From positions 1-64,000 of the forward strand of contig JAVVEM010000005.1 of the NCBI GenBank assembly GCA_032250805.1: 64,000 nucleotides of DNA. Direction: 5' to 3'. A program made the position numbers and the translations under genes. Positions 35,926 through 45,078 of this stretch are shown piece after piece (the stretch's first letter is position 1; each line of letters opens with the position of its first letter). Below the pieces are notes generated by a model. It did not search any database. It was given only the letters and a program-made list of their open reading frames with translations, and was not told the origin of the DNA. Source of the DNA: B18-G4 sp032250805. Lineage in GTDB: Bacteria; Bacteroidota; Bacteroidia; Bacteroidales; B18-G4.

Positions 35926-36798
35926 TCATCCAACATTCACAGCAACACCTTGTTGCTCCAAAAATGCGATGATCGACTGAACATGAGCGCAAACGCCAAC
36001 ATTCAGGAACTGATGTTCTTCCACTTCTTCTTCGCCTTTTTTTACTTTTGGCGAAAAGCCCAGCGGAAGATGGCGCGTATGCGACTGAATACCCATCACC
36101 CTGCCGTCTACATCGAATAATGGTCCGCCGCTCTGGCCCCGCAGGCCCGGCGAAGAGGTTTCGATGAACCGGATGTCGAGGCCGGTAACTTTCGACTTGC
36201 CTGAGTTGTTGTAACGTGTCACAATACCGTCGATGGGAAACCTTGGTATGGGAAATATAGACCGGTCGAACTGAAAAGCCCTCAGTTGTTTATTGAAAGT
36301 AGCCTTTACATTGTAAAACGGAAACCCCAGCTTACAAACGCTGCTGCCAAGCTTTAGCTTCGAGGGATCCATGAAAACAGGGTAATGTGAGCAAAAGCCG
36401 GGATCGTAATTTTCAATTTTGCCAATGGCAATGTCATTCTCCTTAAAGATCTTGAACTGCTTGATCCGGTGGCTGTCGTGCCCCCACCAGTGCGAAAGGT
36501 TGGTGATCCACTGCGGGTTGGGCTGGAGCTGCTGTTTCTTCTGCAGCCTGGCCTGAGGACTTAAATTCGGGTGCTGGTCGACAGCCATCTGGCTTTTTTT
36601 GAATTCCTGTATCGCTTTGGCATGGGTATTAAAAATATGGATGGGCTCTATCAGGTGTGCGGCAGTGAGTATCCACCCTTCTTCATTCAGGATGATAAAA
36701 CTGCCCAGCCCACTAACTATCTTGCCATTATAAAAACGATGTGAGATTATAACAGGCCTGGTATACTGACTGGCGATCTCGTATGCGACGGAAAACAT
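35926..36798 (-). CDS. Trypsin-like serine protease (S1 fold)
   Basis: A 290-residue trypsin-fold protein with a complete catalytic triad. H48 is in ILTAAHLIEP, D122 in KENDIAIGKI, and S223 in GLRGQSGGPLFDVDGRVMGI. Between His and Asp is an unusual charged, Gln-rich insert (residues 60-100). I see neither a signal peptide nor a membrane helix at the N-terminus (MFSVAYEIASQY) and no PDZ domain, unlike DegP/HtrA. It may act in the cytosol or be exported by another route. Substrate is unknown. Its neighbours give no clue. Confidence 0.85.
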   Translation of the reverse strand: MFSVAYEIASQYTRPVIISHRFYNGKIVSGLGSFIILNEEGWILTAAHLIEPIHIFNTHAKAIQEFKKSQMAVDQHPNLSPQARLQKKQQLQPNPQWITNLSHWWGHDSHRIKQFKIFKENDIAIGKIENYDPGFCSHYPVFMDPSKLKLGSSVCKLGFPFYNVKATFNKQLRAFQFDRSIFPIPRFPIDGIVTRYNNSGKSKVTGLDIRFIETSSPGLRGQSGGPLFDVDGRVMGIQSHTRHLPLGFSPKVKKGEEEVEEHQFLNVGVCAHVQSIIAFLEQQGVAVNVG

Positions 36799-36960
36799 AA
36801 AATTGAAATTTTAGCAGGTACATTTAAGAAATGCTAAGGTAGTGATTTAATCGTGAGGCTCAAAGTTTCTTAAGCGTTCGCAAATTCACTGAACCCATGA
36901 AGCTCTGAAACCATGCAATTTGTATTGCCGATGGCCTAAAGCCGAATGCCAGCCAACCAA

Positions 36961-37674
36961 CTAGTAATCCTGACTGATGGGATGGATCATCAATTCATCG
37001 ATCACCACATGTTTCGGTGCACCGATAATATAATGGATGGCATTTGCCACATCTTCGGCTTTCAGCCATTCGGTGCCGTCGGCATCGGGGTTGGCTGCAT
37101 GGAAAGGGGTGTCGACCAGGCCGGGATAAATCGTTGAAACTTTAATGCCATAATCCCTAACTTCCTTTCTCAAAGCCGCGAAGAAGGCATCCTGGGCATA
37201 TTTGCTGGCACAATAGGCCGACCCGCGGGCGAAGGTGCGTTTGGAAACATCGGATGCTACAGCAACAATATGCCCGCCGCCGCTTTTCTTCATTCCGGCA
37301 ATCACTTCTTTGCTCAAAATGAATCCACTCCTTACATTTACCGACATTGTTTCGTCCCATTCTTCCAGGCTGAGGTCTTCGGCATTGCGAAAATGCCCCA
37401 GGCCTGCATTGTTGATGAGTATATCGATGTTTCCGAAACGATTAAATATGGTATCAAGGCCCCGAATAATGTCTTCCTTCTTTAGCAGGTCGGTTTTCAG
37501 GGTAATGATATCCGTATTCACGGATGATAATTCTTCGGCAAGATTTTCCAGTGCCTCAATATCCCTTGCCATCAATGCCAGACTGTAGCCCTCATGGGCA
37601 AGTTTTATGGCTGTGGCCCTGCCAATGCCTTTTGATGCGCCGGTGATCAGGCAAAGTTTCTCTGTGTTATTCAT
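36961..37674 (-). CDS. Short-chain dehydrogenase/reductase (FabG-like fold)
   Basis: A classical 237-residue SDR. It has TGASKGIG for nucleotide binding, ILINNAGLG, the catalytic Ser in VASDVSK, and YCASK for the YxxxK pair. MARD after strand two suggests NADP(H). The length and the STIYPGLVDTPF segment fit the SDR group often labelled 3-ketoacyl-ACP reductase, but the fatty-acid genes are absent, so a real FabG role is not supported. It is a single gene with a terminator-like hairpin from the next transcript immediately upstream. Confidence 0.88.
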   Translation of the reverse strand: MNNTEKLCLITGASKGIGRATAIKLAHEGYSLALMARDIEALENLAEELSSVNTDIITLKTDLLKKEDIIRGLDTIFNRFGNIDILINNAGLGHFRNAEDLSLEEWDETMSVNVRSGFILSKEVIAGMKKSGGGHIVAVASDVSKRTFARGSAYCASKYAQDAFFAALRKEVRDYGIKVSTIYPGLVDTPFHAANPDADGTEWLKAEDVANAIHYIIGAPKHVVIDELMIHPISQDY

Positions 37675-37714
37675 AAGCGATTTGTATAATATTTCCTATA
37701 TGTTCTAAAGATAA

Positions 37715-37749
37715 AAAACTACCCGGCTCAGATAATACCGGGCAGTTTT
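37715..37749 (-). terminator. Terminator at the end of the glucan locus
   Basis: On the minus strand AAAACTGCCCGG, an 11-base loop, and CCGGGTAGTTTTTTAT form a hairpin with one mismatch and a six-T tail. It lies 39 bases past the stop of the T9SS multimodular gene, so it ends the long minus-strand transcript. Confidence 0.75.
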
Positions 37750-37787
37750 ACAATGCTAAAATTCAACAAGATAATGTATTTAAATAA

Positions 37788-40700
37788 TTATTCAATGATG
37801 ATCAGTTTGCGGGTAAATGATTCTCCTGTTTCCAGGTTTACAGCGCGAAGCATATAAATACCTGCCTGAAAAGACCCTGTCTGTATGCTGGCCTCTTGCC
37901 CACTAAACTGGTATTTAGCGAACATTACACCATTTAAATTACACAATTGTAATTCATATTTTGCCTCTTTTTCAAAGAAAATATTAATATTGTCTTTCGT
38001 GGGGTTTGGGTAAAAATTGAATGCATTGCTGCCTTGTTCACCAATCCCGACAGGCATGGCATCGATGTAGTTTTCCTTCAGCAGGGTATCTGCCCCAAAT
38101 TCATTTGTAACGATCAGTCTTACATCAAACAATCCTGGTGTAACATAGTGGATCCCCGAAGGATTTTCTTCCATTGATGTTTCGGGACTGCCACCTTCAA
38201 AGTACCACTCGAAACCCAACTCCTCACCAGTTGAAAGATTGGTGAAATCAACGGTTTCGCCGGCATAGAGCTGGGTGGGATTCCCTTCAAAACCAGCTGT
38301 AGGTGCCATGCCTGCGGTAATATAGTCTTCCTTCAACATAACATCACTGTTACCTCCCCCTGAAATTTCGAGGCTAACATCATATGTACCTGCAGTTTCG
38401 TAAATGATATAAGGTGGTTGTTGCCCGGTATAGGTTTCAGGATTGCCTCCTTCAAAGGTCCATTCCCAGCTATCAGGGCTTCCTGTCGAAAAATCAGTAA
38501 AAAGCACACTATCGCCTTCGGCAATAACTGTTGTATTTGCTGAAAATCCAGCCTGAAGCGCGGTAACTTCCATGATAGAAAAATACCCATCGCTGGTATC
38601 CGTTGGAAAGTCATTGCTCAATGAAGTGATAATTAGGCGATAGTCGTTGCCGGGTTCCTGATTAGGCATTACATTCCAGGTATAGGTGGAGTCGGATGCT
38701 GGTATGTTGTACACAATAAGCTGTGGGTTCTGCTGTCCTTTTATCAGCTCTATCTTAATATCTCCTTCCCACCAGCCATGGTCCCAGGATATCTCATAGC
38801 TGGCCCCCTGGTTGATCTGTTCTCCGCCATTGGGATCCTCAACAAGAATGAAAGGAACATGCTTCAGATAGAAATTATCGAAATAAAACTGTGCCGGCTC
38901 CCAGTGTCCTTCGCCTCCGAGCTGCACAACAAGCTGGTCATAGTTGATGCTATCTGCAAAAGCACTGAAATCAAAGAGCAGGGTCTGCCACGCATCAAAG
39001 GTGGTGATGGTATGCACGATCTCTGTCTGTGTCATCCATGCATTGGCCCCCATCAGGCTGTTCTGGAGTTTCAGTGAGGCTGTGGGAGCAAGCGATCCTG
39101 AATAATTGTTCGACGATGGGAAATATACATCGATCTCAAACTTATTTCTTTCCGACAGGTCGAGCCTGTGGTTGAGAATGGTTTGGGCATTGGTATATTC
39201 AAAAGTACCGCTCCTGCTGTAATCAGCAACATTATTGGAGCCGCTGACAGGATCGGCAGTGGTACCCATCGTATCCATGTTTGGATCCTGAAGGATCCAA
39301 TAGTCTATTGTGCTCCAGCCATCATTTTCAAAATTGTCCTGAACGTCAAGGGCAAGGACAGGTTTCGGACCGTCATATTCAGGGCCAACAATTTCGTCGA
39401 TATAAAAGGTGTTGTCGTTGAAAGAGCCGAAGTCGATGAAGATTACGATCTTGTCGTAGGTTTCAGATGGAGCACCACTGAAATCAAAATTCAGTAAGGT
39501 CCATTCACTGGTTACTTGTACGGGCATCGTTTTTTCGACAAAAACTGCAGGGTTAGCTTGGTTTTCAAGTTTGAAAAGCACGTCACATTCAATGGGTGCG
39601 TGTATTTTTAACTGAAAGTTGGAAGCCGTACTGAAATTTACCGGACCTTCAAGGGCGGCAGATATATGGGCATATTGTTCTGTGCCACGGATCCATTCCG
39701 CAACTGAGTCGGAAGTGTTGATGCCGCTTGCATAGGGATTAACGATTGTTGTTGGTACGTTTGGCCAGCCCGTAAAAGGAACGTGCCGGGCAGTGTCGAA
39801 GTCGTTATAGGTATAAGGTGGTGTGAGGGGTAATAGCTGAAAGTCGTCAAAGTAGAATTGTCCCACCTCAAAATGACCTTCCCCACCAAACTGAATCACT
39901 ATTTTGTCGTAATCTTCTGTTGTGGCCCATCCATTGTAATCAAATGTAAGTGTTACCCACTGGTCAAAATCATTTACCGTATGAACGATCGATGCCTGTG
40001 TGGTCCAGGCATTGCTGCCCAGCAGGCTGTTTTGCAGTTTTATGGCAACAGTATTGGTCAATGATCCTGAATAATTATTGCCGGAGGGCAAATAAACCTT
40101 TAATTCAAACACATTCCGGACTGACAAGTCCATACGGTGGTCGAGTTCAGTCTGTGCATTGGTCCACTGCGTTACACCGGAGCGGTAGTAATCTGCTACG
40201 GTATTGGAAGGATCAACAGGATCAGTTATAGTGGTCAGTGGATTAAAGCCTGCATCCTGAAATATCCAGTTGTCGATGTTTCCCCAGCCATTGTTTTCGA
40301 AGTTATCCTGCACATCGGCAGCAAGCAGTGGTTTTACCAGGCTGCCACTATGATGAGGCCCCTGGATATCGTCGAAATAAAAAGTATTTGAATTCCAAGA
40401 AGCAAAGTCGAGAAAGAAAACAACCTTATTATATATTCCTGAAGCTTCTCCGCTGAAATCAAAATCAAGCTGTACCCACTGGTTCGGTGTTGTGATGCTC
40501 TGCAAGCGTTCGGCAAAAGCACCTCCACCATTTTCAATTTTGAATAATACATCACAGGCGATGGGCGACCATACTTTAATGGAAAATACAGTGCCTGTGG
40601 TAAAGTCGATGGTCCCTGAGAGATCGGCCCATACATTTGAGTATTGCTGCCAGGTCCTGTCCCATTGAGCAACAGTGGCACTGGTATTTATTCCGGTTGG

Positions 40701-40844
40701 ATCCGGATTAGGCAGGGGAAAAGGATTATTTTCCCAACCAAGAAAAGATTCATTTTGGTTTGCATCATAATCGTTGTAGATGTACTGGCCGTTTACAGCC
40801 ATGGCAAACCAGGTCATTAACAATAGCAGGTGGATTTTTTTCAT
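37788..40844 (-). CDS. Multimodular T9SS-secreted protein, putative glucan-binding
   Basis: A 1018-residue secreted protein with a signal peptide (ending VNGQ). Two module types alternate twice. Type A is at about 21-165 and 340-485 (INTSATVAQWDR; FDFSGEASGIYNKVVFFLDF). Type B is at about 170-335 and 495-660 (PSGNNYSGSLT; GGEGHFEVGQFYFDDF). A small Ig-like domain (665-760), two PKD domains (770-935, with FTDFSTGSPDSWEWTFEGG) and a T9SS sorting domain (945-1018, FYPNPTKDNINIFFE) follow. Type B also occurs at the C-terminus of the PKD lipoprotein at 54980. No catalytic motif is visible, so I infer surface binding of the locus's polysaccharide. It is the last gene of the locus. Confidence 0.88.
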   Translation of the reverse strand: MKKIHLLLLMTWFAMAVNGQYIYNDYDANQNESFLGWENNPFPLPNPDPTGINTSATVAQWDRTWQQYSNVWADLSGTIDFTTGTVFSIKVWSPIACDVLFKIENGGGAFAERLQSITTPNQWVQLDFDFSGEASGIYNKVVFFLDFASWNSNTFYFDDIQGPHHSGSLVKPLLAADVQDNFENNGWGNIDNWIFQDAGFNPLTTITDPVDPSNTVADYYRSGVTQWTNAQTELDHRMDLSVRNVFELKVYLPSGNNYSGSLTNTVAIKLQNSLLGSNAWTTQASIVHTVNDFDQWVTLTFDYNGWATTEDYDKIVIQFGGEGHFEVGQFYFDDFQLLPLTPPYTYNDFDTARHVPFTGWPNVPTTIVNPYASGINTSDSVAEWIRGTEQYAHISAALEGPVNFSTASNFQLKIHAPIECDVLFKLENQANPAVFVEKTMPVQVTSEWTLLNFDFSGAPSETYDKIVIFIDFGSFNDNTFYIDEIVGPEYDGPKPVLALDVQDNFENDGWSTIDYWILQDPNMDTMGTTADPVSGSNNVADYSRSGTFEYTNAQTILNHRLDLSERNKFEIDVYFPSSNNYSGSLAPTASLKLQNSLMGANAWMTQTEIVHTITTFDAWQTLLFDFSAFADSINYDQLVVQLGGEGHWEPAQFYFDNFYLKHVPFILVEDPNGGEQINQGASYEISWDHGWWEGDIKIELIKGQQNPQLIVYNIPASDSTYTWNVMPNQEPGNDYRLIITSLSNDFPTDTSDGYFSIMEVTALQAGFSANTTVIAEGDSVLFTDFSTGSPDSWEWTFEGGNPETYTGQQPPYIIYETAGTYDVSLEISGGGNSDVMLKEDYITAGMAPTAGFEGNPTQLYAGETVDFTNLSTGEELGFEWYFEGGSPETSMEENPSGIHYVTPGLFDVRLIVTNEFGADTLLKENYIDAMPVGIGEQGSNAFNFYPNPTKDNINIFFEKEAKYELQLCNLNGVMFAKYQFSGQEASIQTGSFQAGIYMLRAVNLETGESFTRKLIIIE

Positions 40845-40898
40845 AATAGTAAATTTTTGAATTTTTAAAAGATTGAAGGATTTTATGAATTATATTTT

Positions 40899-43676
40899 TT
40901 ATCCAAGCAATATTGTGATCTTGTTGATCTTCTTATTGCAGAGCTTTTCAAGTTCACTTTTTTCAATGACATATTTTTCGTGATCATTCACTGCAATTGC
41001 AGGTGCTTTCCCATTGATATCAATGTTTTTGAGCGAATAAGGGTACACGATTCCGGCATCCCCGAAGGTGTATGTTACCCTGATCCTTTGACCGTAAAAA
41101 TTGCATTCAATGTGTGCTTCACCATGCGCATTGAACTGCGCGGGAGTTAGTTTGGGCTGCAGGCATAGGTCGCCCCACGATCCTTTTACGCCGAACATTT
41201 GTGTTGTAAGGGTAAGGATCAGCCAGGTTGAGGAACCTGTGAGGTAGGCATAGGCTCCTTTATCTTCCGGCCCAAAATAGGAGGGCAGTCCCGGGAAAAT
41301 TTGTGCCGTAGCAACATCAGTACTCAGGCTGTATACTTCTGCAATAATCTCCTGAGCATCTTCAATAAACCCCTGATGATACAATCCATAGGCCAGCATA
41401 ATGTTTTGCTGCATCCATTTGCTTCCGTGCTCTTTGTTGCCATAAACAAATCCGCTTATCCTTCCGACTGTCATATCAATTTCCGGGAATGGTGTGCACA
41501 GCCTGTATCCTTTCCCGTCTTTCAGGTAGCGCCTGGCAGCCTTTATTGACGACCTGACCTGGTTCTTCGTGGCCTGATCGTGCATAATGGCCATCACCTG
41601 CGTTGTAAGGTCCATCATGATCCTGTCGCCCCGGGGTCCGTCAACAGGCAAACCTTCATTGCTGTAATGGCCGTTATAAAAGCCTTTATCCTCACCCAGT
41701 TGTATCCATTCCTGCTCCCTGATCACTTCGTTGATATGGTCGGCTTTCAGGATGAGGTCCAGGATCAGGGTCTGGACCCCTGTTTCTGTTTGTTTTGTGG
41801 CAATGCTGTGCGAAACCTTATGAAAGTATTTCTGAAGTCTTTTTTGCTTTTCGGCAGGCGAATACTGATTCCTATGGTGCCGTCCATTGGTTTCGATCAG
41901 TTCAGCCATATCCCTGTTTATGGCAATATGGGTCAGACCATTATCATATAATTTGCTTAACCACTGCGCAAGCAAACGTAGGTTTTGGGCATAGAAGGCA
42001 TAAAATCCCGTCGACTCCCCTTTCTCCCTGGCCATGTCGTAGGTGTCGTTCCAGTCGGCTCCTTCCAGGAGCAGGATATTATGATCGCCAACATGATAAA
42101 AGGCCGATAACTGCTGTATGAGGAGGTGCTCAAAAATGCTGGCTTCATAAATCTTCCCCTTATGGTCTTTCTGCCAGGGTCCCTGAGTGCTGTCGTACTC
42201 AACATCCTGCTTTTTGCTCCGGTAAATAAACTGATCTTTCCAGTATGGGATCTTATGGAAGAGGATATCGAAGTCGCCGGTTTGTTCGATATAAAAATTG
42301 ATCACAAATGCCGGCCAGGCGCCATGATCACACCAGCTTCGGGCTACATTATTCCTGTCGGCAATAAATGTGCCGGGCTCGGTACCGATAATTGTAGCAT
42401 TTGAGCCGTCAACCCTAACCCCTTTCATGCTGTTGATGATCTCTTCCCTGGCACTATCCGGGTCAACAAGGAAAATGGCCAGCAGGTCCTGCCACAGGTC
42501 GCGCCATCCTCTTCCGCCCCGGCCATAGCCGAAATCAGGAAGATATGAATTGCCGAATATTTGCCGGCATTTTAACTGGTAGCTTACCCATTTCACCCAA
42601 TTGTCGAATGAGCTGTTGCCGCTTTCAATTGTTATGGCCGAAGAAAATTCCTGCCACCAGGCAAGGGTATGTTTGAGATTGTGATTGAATAATGCAGCAC
42701 TGCCAAATTTTTCTTTCCATAGCCTGACATCATTTTCTTCTTCACTGATCCCGTGAATAATAATATATTCTGCACTTTCGCCGGGCTTAAGTGTTTTGTT
42801 GCGGTAACGCATTGCTCCAATAGCCTCACGGCCATCGGCCTCGCCCTGGGCATATACCGGGGCAGGTAAATTATCATACACTGCTTTTGGATTGTCGAGG
42901 CTTCCTCCCTGTCCGATAAAATCGCGCATCAATGGCCATATTGCTACAGGTCGTTCACCTTTGCTTCCAAAGCCCAGCACAACATAATTCATCTTGTTTA
43001 CTGAATGGCCCTTTTCGTCGTGAACGATCGTTGGCTTTACACGAACGCCATGCTCCTCAACGTAGATCTTCTGAAACATTGTAGTTACCTGCCGGTGATC
43101 CCGGAAATTGTCGGCATGCCGTCCAAAAATTGGTATGGCTGAAGTTGGTGTAAATTGCACAGCTTCATCGGATACATTTTTGATCCTCACTTCCATCAGC
43201 TCGACAAAATCGTTCGTTTGCGGCACAAATACGGTGGTTTCACATTCAAGGCCTGATGCTGAATTGTTTCTTCTGACGATAAATGCACCGATATGTCCTT
43301 CAGCCTCTGATTTGTCGGCTTTTCCTGTCCATTTCGCAGATTTTTGAAAGCTGCTGTTACCTGTTACCGACCAGGGTTCATGTCCTTCAACCCTGATCCA
43401 GAAATTCCGGCCCGACACATTTCTGTGCAGCTCTTCGGTTACGGTTGCTGCTGTCAGGTAGTGCTGAAACGATGATGCAATATCGCCCTTAAGTTCGGGC
43501 GTTATCGAACACTTCATCCCATAATTATTCATCAATGGAAAATACAGTCCGGAAATATATTCTGCATAAGGCATCAGAAAGGATCCATCCTTCTGCGACA
43601 GGAATGACCATGTGGTTTTTTCACCTGATGCCGGAATGCTCCTTGCTTTATTTTTTTTGTCGGATTGATTTTTCAT
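40899..43676 (-). CDS. GH94-like glycoside phosphorylase
   Basis: A 925-residue protein of the GH94/GH149-like phosphorylase superfamily. The N-terminal beta-sandwich covers about residues 20-320 and the (alpha/alpha)6 barrel follows. GYGRGGRGWRDLWQDLL (about 383-399) and LEGADWNDTYDMA (about 537-549, with the candidate acid Asp) are typical of cellobiose and laminaribiose phosphorylases. There is no signal peptide, as expected of a cytosolic enzyme that makes sugar-1-phosphate without ATP. The start is ATG 43676; the longer frame begins with TTG. It lies 34 bases after the GH-A lipoprotein. The locus suggests beta-1,3-glucan oligosaccharides as substrate, but beta-1,4 is possible. Confidence 0.8.
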   Translation of the reverse strand: MKNQSDKKNKARSIPASGEKTTWSFLSQKDGSFLMPYAEYISGLYFPLMNNYGMKCSITPELKGDIASSFQHYLTAATVTEELHRNVSGRNFWIRVEGHEPWSVTGNSSFQKSAKWTGKADKSEAEGHIGAFIVRRNNSASGLECETTVFVPQTNDFVELMEVRIKNVSDEAVQFTPTSAIPIFGRHADNFRDHRQVTTMFQKIYVEEHGVRVKPTIVHDEKGHSVNKMNYVVLGFGSKGERPVAIWPLMRDFIGQGGSLDNPKAVYDNLPAPVYAQGEADGREAIGAMRYRNKTLKPGESAEYIIIHGISEEENDVRLWKEKFGSAALFNHNLKHTLAWWQEFSSAITIESGNSSFDNWVKWVSYQLKCRQIFGNSYLPDFGYGRGGRGWRDLWQDLLAIFLVDPDSAREEIINSMKGVRVDGSNATIIGTEPGTFIADRNNVARSWCDHGAWPAFVINFYIEQTGDFDILFHKIPYWKDQFIYRSKKQDVEYDSTQGPWQKDHKGKIYEASIFEHLLIQQLSAFYHVGDHNILLLEGADWNDTYDMAREKGESTGFYAFYAQNLRLLAQWLSKLYDNGLTHIAINRDMAELIETNGRHHRNQYSPAEKQKRLQKYFHKVSHSIATKQTETGVQTLILDLILKADHINEVIREQEWIQLGEDKGFYNGHYSNEGLPVDGPRGDRIMMDLTTQVMAIMHDQATKNQVRSSIKAARRYLKDGKGYRLCTPFPEIDMTVGRISGFVYGNKEHGSKWMQQNIMLAYGLYHQGFIEDAQEIIAEVYSLSTDVATAQIFPGLPSYFGPEDKGAYAYLTGSSTWLILTLTTQMFGVKGSWGDLCLQPKLTPAQFNAHGEAHIECNFYGQRIRVTYTFGDAGIVYPYSLKNIDINGKAPAIAVNDHEKYVIEKSELEKLCNKKINKITILLG

Positions 43677-43710
43677 GGCAGGATTCAAATGTGTTTTCGG
43701 ATATGCGATC

Positions 43711-45027
43711 CTATTTTTTTATCAGAAAGGGAATATTGGCTGTTGCTGCATTATTATGCCCGTCGAAAGCATATACAAAAAGCCTGTATTGGCCCTCCTC
43801 AACAGGAACATCAAAGTTGATTTCTCCTTCTTCCGATTCCATTTTCAGGATGGTTTGTGGTCGTTGTTCAAAATCGCCACCATCGCTCTGCATTTTTACC
43901 GGTACTTCTGGAAGGATCTCCCAATGATAGATTAATGGGTCATTCTCATGGTCTTCGATAAGCGCTGTCGCCTGGCATTGCTGTCCCGGGCTAAGAATGA
44001 TGTTCTCATAGGCTGATTTTTCATTGAGCAAAAACTGCCTGAGAATGGGCGATCTGTTTTCAGGCCATTCTCCTGTCCACAGGTATTGCATAACATCAGC
44101 CGACTCTGTATTTTGCCCCCCCTCGAGAAAGATCCCGTACCAGGTAGGTGTGCGTTCCTGTTTTTGTCCCCAGAGAAAAACAAAGGACCCGATGCATTGA
44201 TCCTGGTCGGAAGCAATTACGTTTTCGTACCGGCTTTTATATGCCATAGCCTTTTCGTGACTGTTTTGTTCAATTGGCCGGCCCCACTGTGTTTTTGCAA
44301 CTTCCCAGTGTCCGGTTGCGCCCCATTCCGATACGATGTAAGCACCTGTATATTCGCTTTCATCTATATAGCGGGGCAGATTTACGATATCAGCATACAA
44401 CTGAAAGCTCAGAAAATCGAGCGAAGGACAACGCTCCAGCACAACAGCGACAACCTCTTTATTTGCACCGGCAAGCATGGTGGTTACCGGGTGGTTGGGG
44501 TCGGTAGCCTGGATCATCTCAGCGATCTCATTTACGGCATCCCAAACTTTGGGATTTGAATAATGCAGATTCAACTCATTGCCTATTCCCCAGGCAAGCA
44601 AAGCCGGGTGGTCTTTATATTTGAGAACCTCGCCCCGGGCGTATTCAAATTGCTTGCGAACTGCCAGGGTATCGTCGTAATCAAATCCGTGCCTTTCTCT
44701 TGCAATTTCAATCCCCATACATACCATGATGCCATGTTTGTAGGCTTCATCAAGAATTTCCTGTCCGGTCCTGAAGCTATTGTCGGTACGCCAGGTACGC
44801 ATGGCATTGCCTCCATGCTTTGCCAGCATTTCAATGCTACCGCCTTCCAGTCCTGCGCCCCGGATATAAAAAGGTGCGTTGTTAACATGTAGCTGATATG
44901 AATCGCCGTTTTTTACTAATTCAACCCGGGCGGGTTCCTCCTTATCCTTTTTCGCAATCGTATAACTGCAATTAGTAAATAATGCCAGGACTAAGATCAG
45001 GGGAATAATTTTAAAATATCTGTTCAT
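43711..45027 (-). CDS. Clan GH-A glycoside hydrolase lipoprotein (GH2-TIM-like)
   Basis: A 438-residue lipoprotein (LALFTNC, Cys20) with a TIM-barrel hydrolase domain. The acid/base is E151 in LAWGIGNELNLH and the nucleophile is E234 in YIVSEWGATGHW, the paired signature of clan GH-A. Ahead of it FYIRGAGLEGGSIEMLAKHG matches the start of the GH2 TIM barrel, but the GH2 beta-sandwich domains are missing. A C-terminal Ig-like domain begins near 335. It may cut beta-1,3-glucan side chains or oligosaccharides, but the exact family is unclear. It lies in the locus between the MFS porter and the phosphorylase. Confidence 0.82.
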   Translation of the reverse strand: MNRYFKIIPLILVLALFTNCSYTIAKKDKEEPARVELVKNGDSYQLHVNNAPFYIRGAGLEGGSIEMLAKHGGNAMRTWRTDNSFRTGQEILDEAYKHGIMVCMGIEIARERHGFDYDDTLAVRKQFEYARGEVLKYKDHPALLAWGIGNELNLHYSNPKVWDAVNEIAEMIQATDPNHPVTTMLAGANKEVVAVVLERCPSLDFLSFQLYADIVNLPRYIDESEYTGAYIVSEWGATGHWEVAKTQWGRPIEQNSHEKAMAYKSRYENVIASDQDQCIGSFVFLWGQKQERTPTWYGIFLEGGQNTESADVMQYLWTGEWPENRSPILRQFLLNEKSAYENIILSPGQQCQATALIEDHENDPLIYHWEILPEVPVKMQSDGGDFEQRPQTILKMESEEGEINFDVPVEEGQYRLFVYAFDGHNNAATANIPFLIKK

Positions 45028-45078
45028 TGGTGTTTATTTTTCAGTTATGGTTTTGATTAGATGTCAATTAATTTTTTT

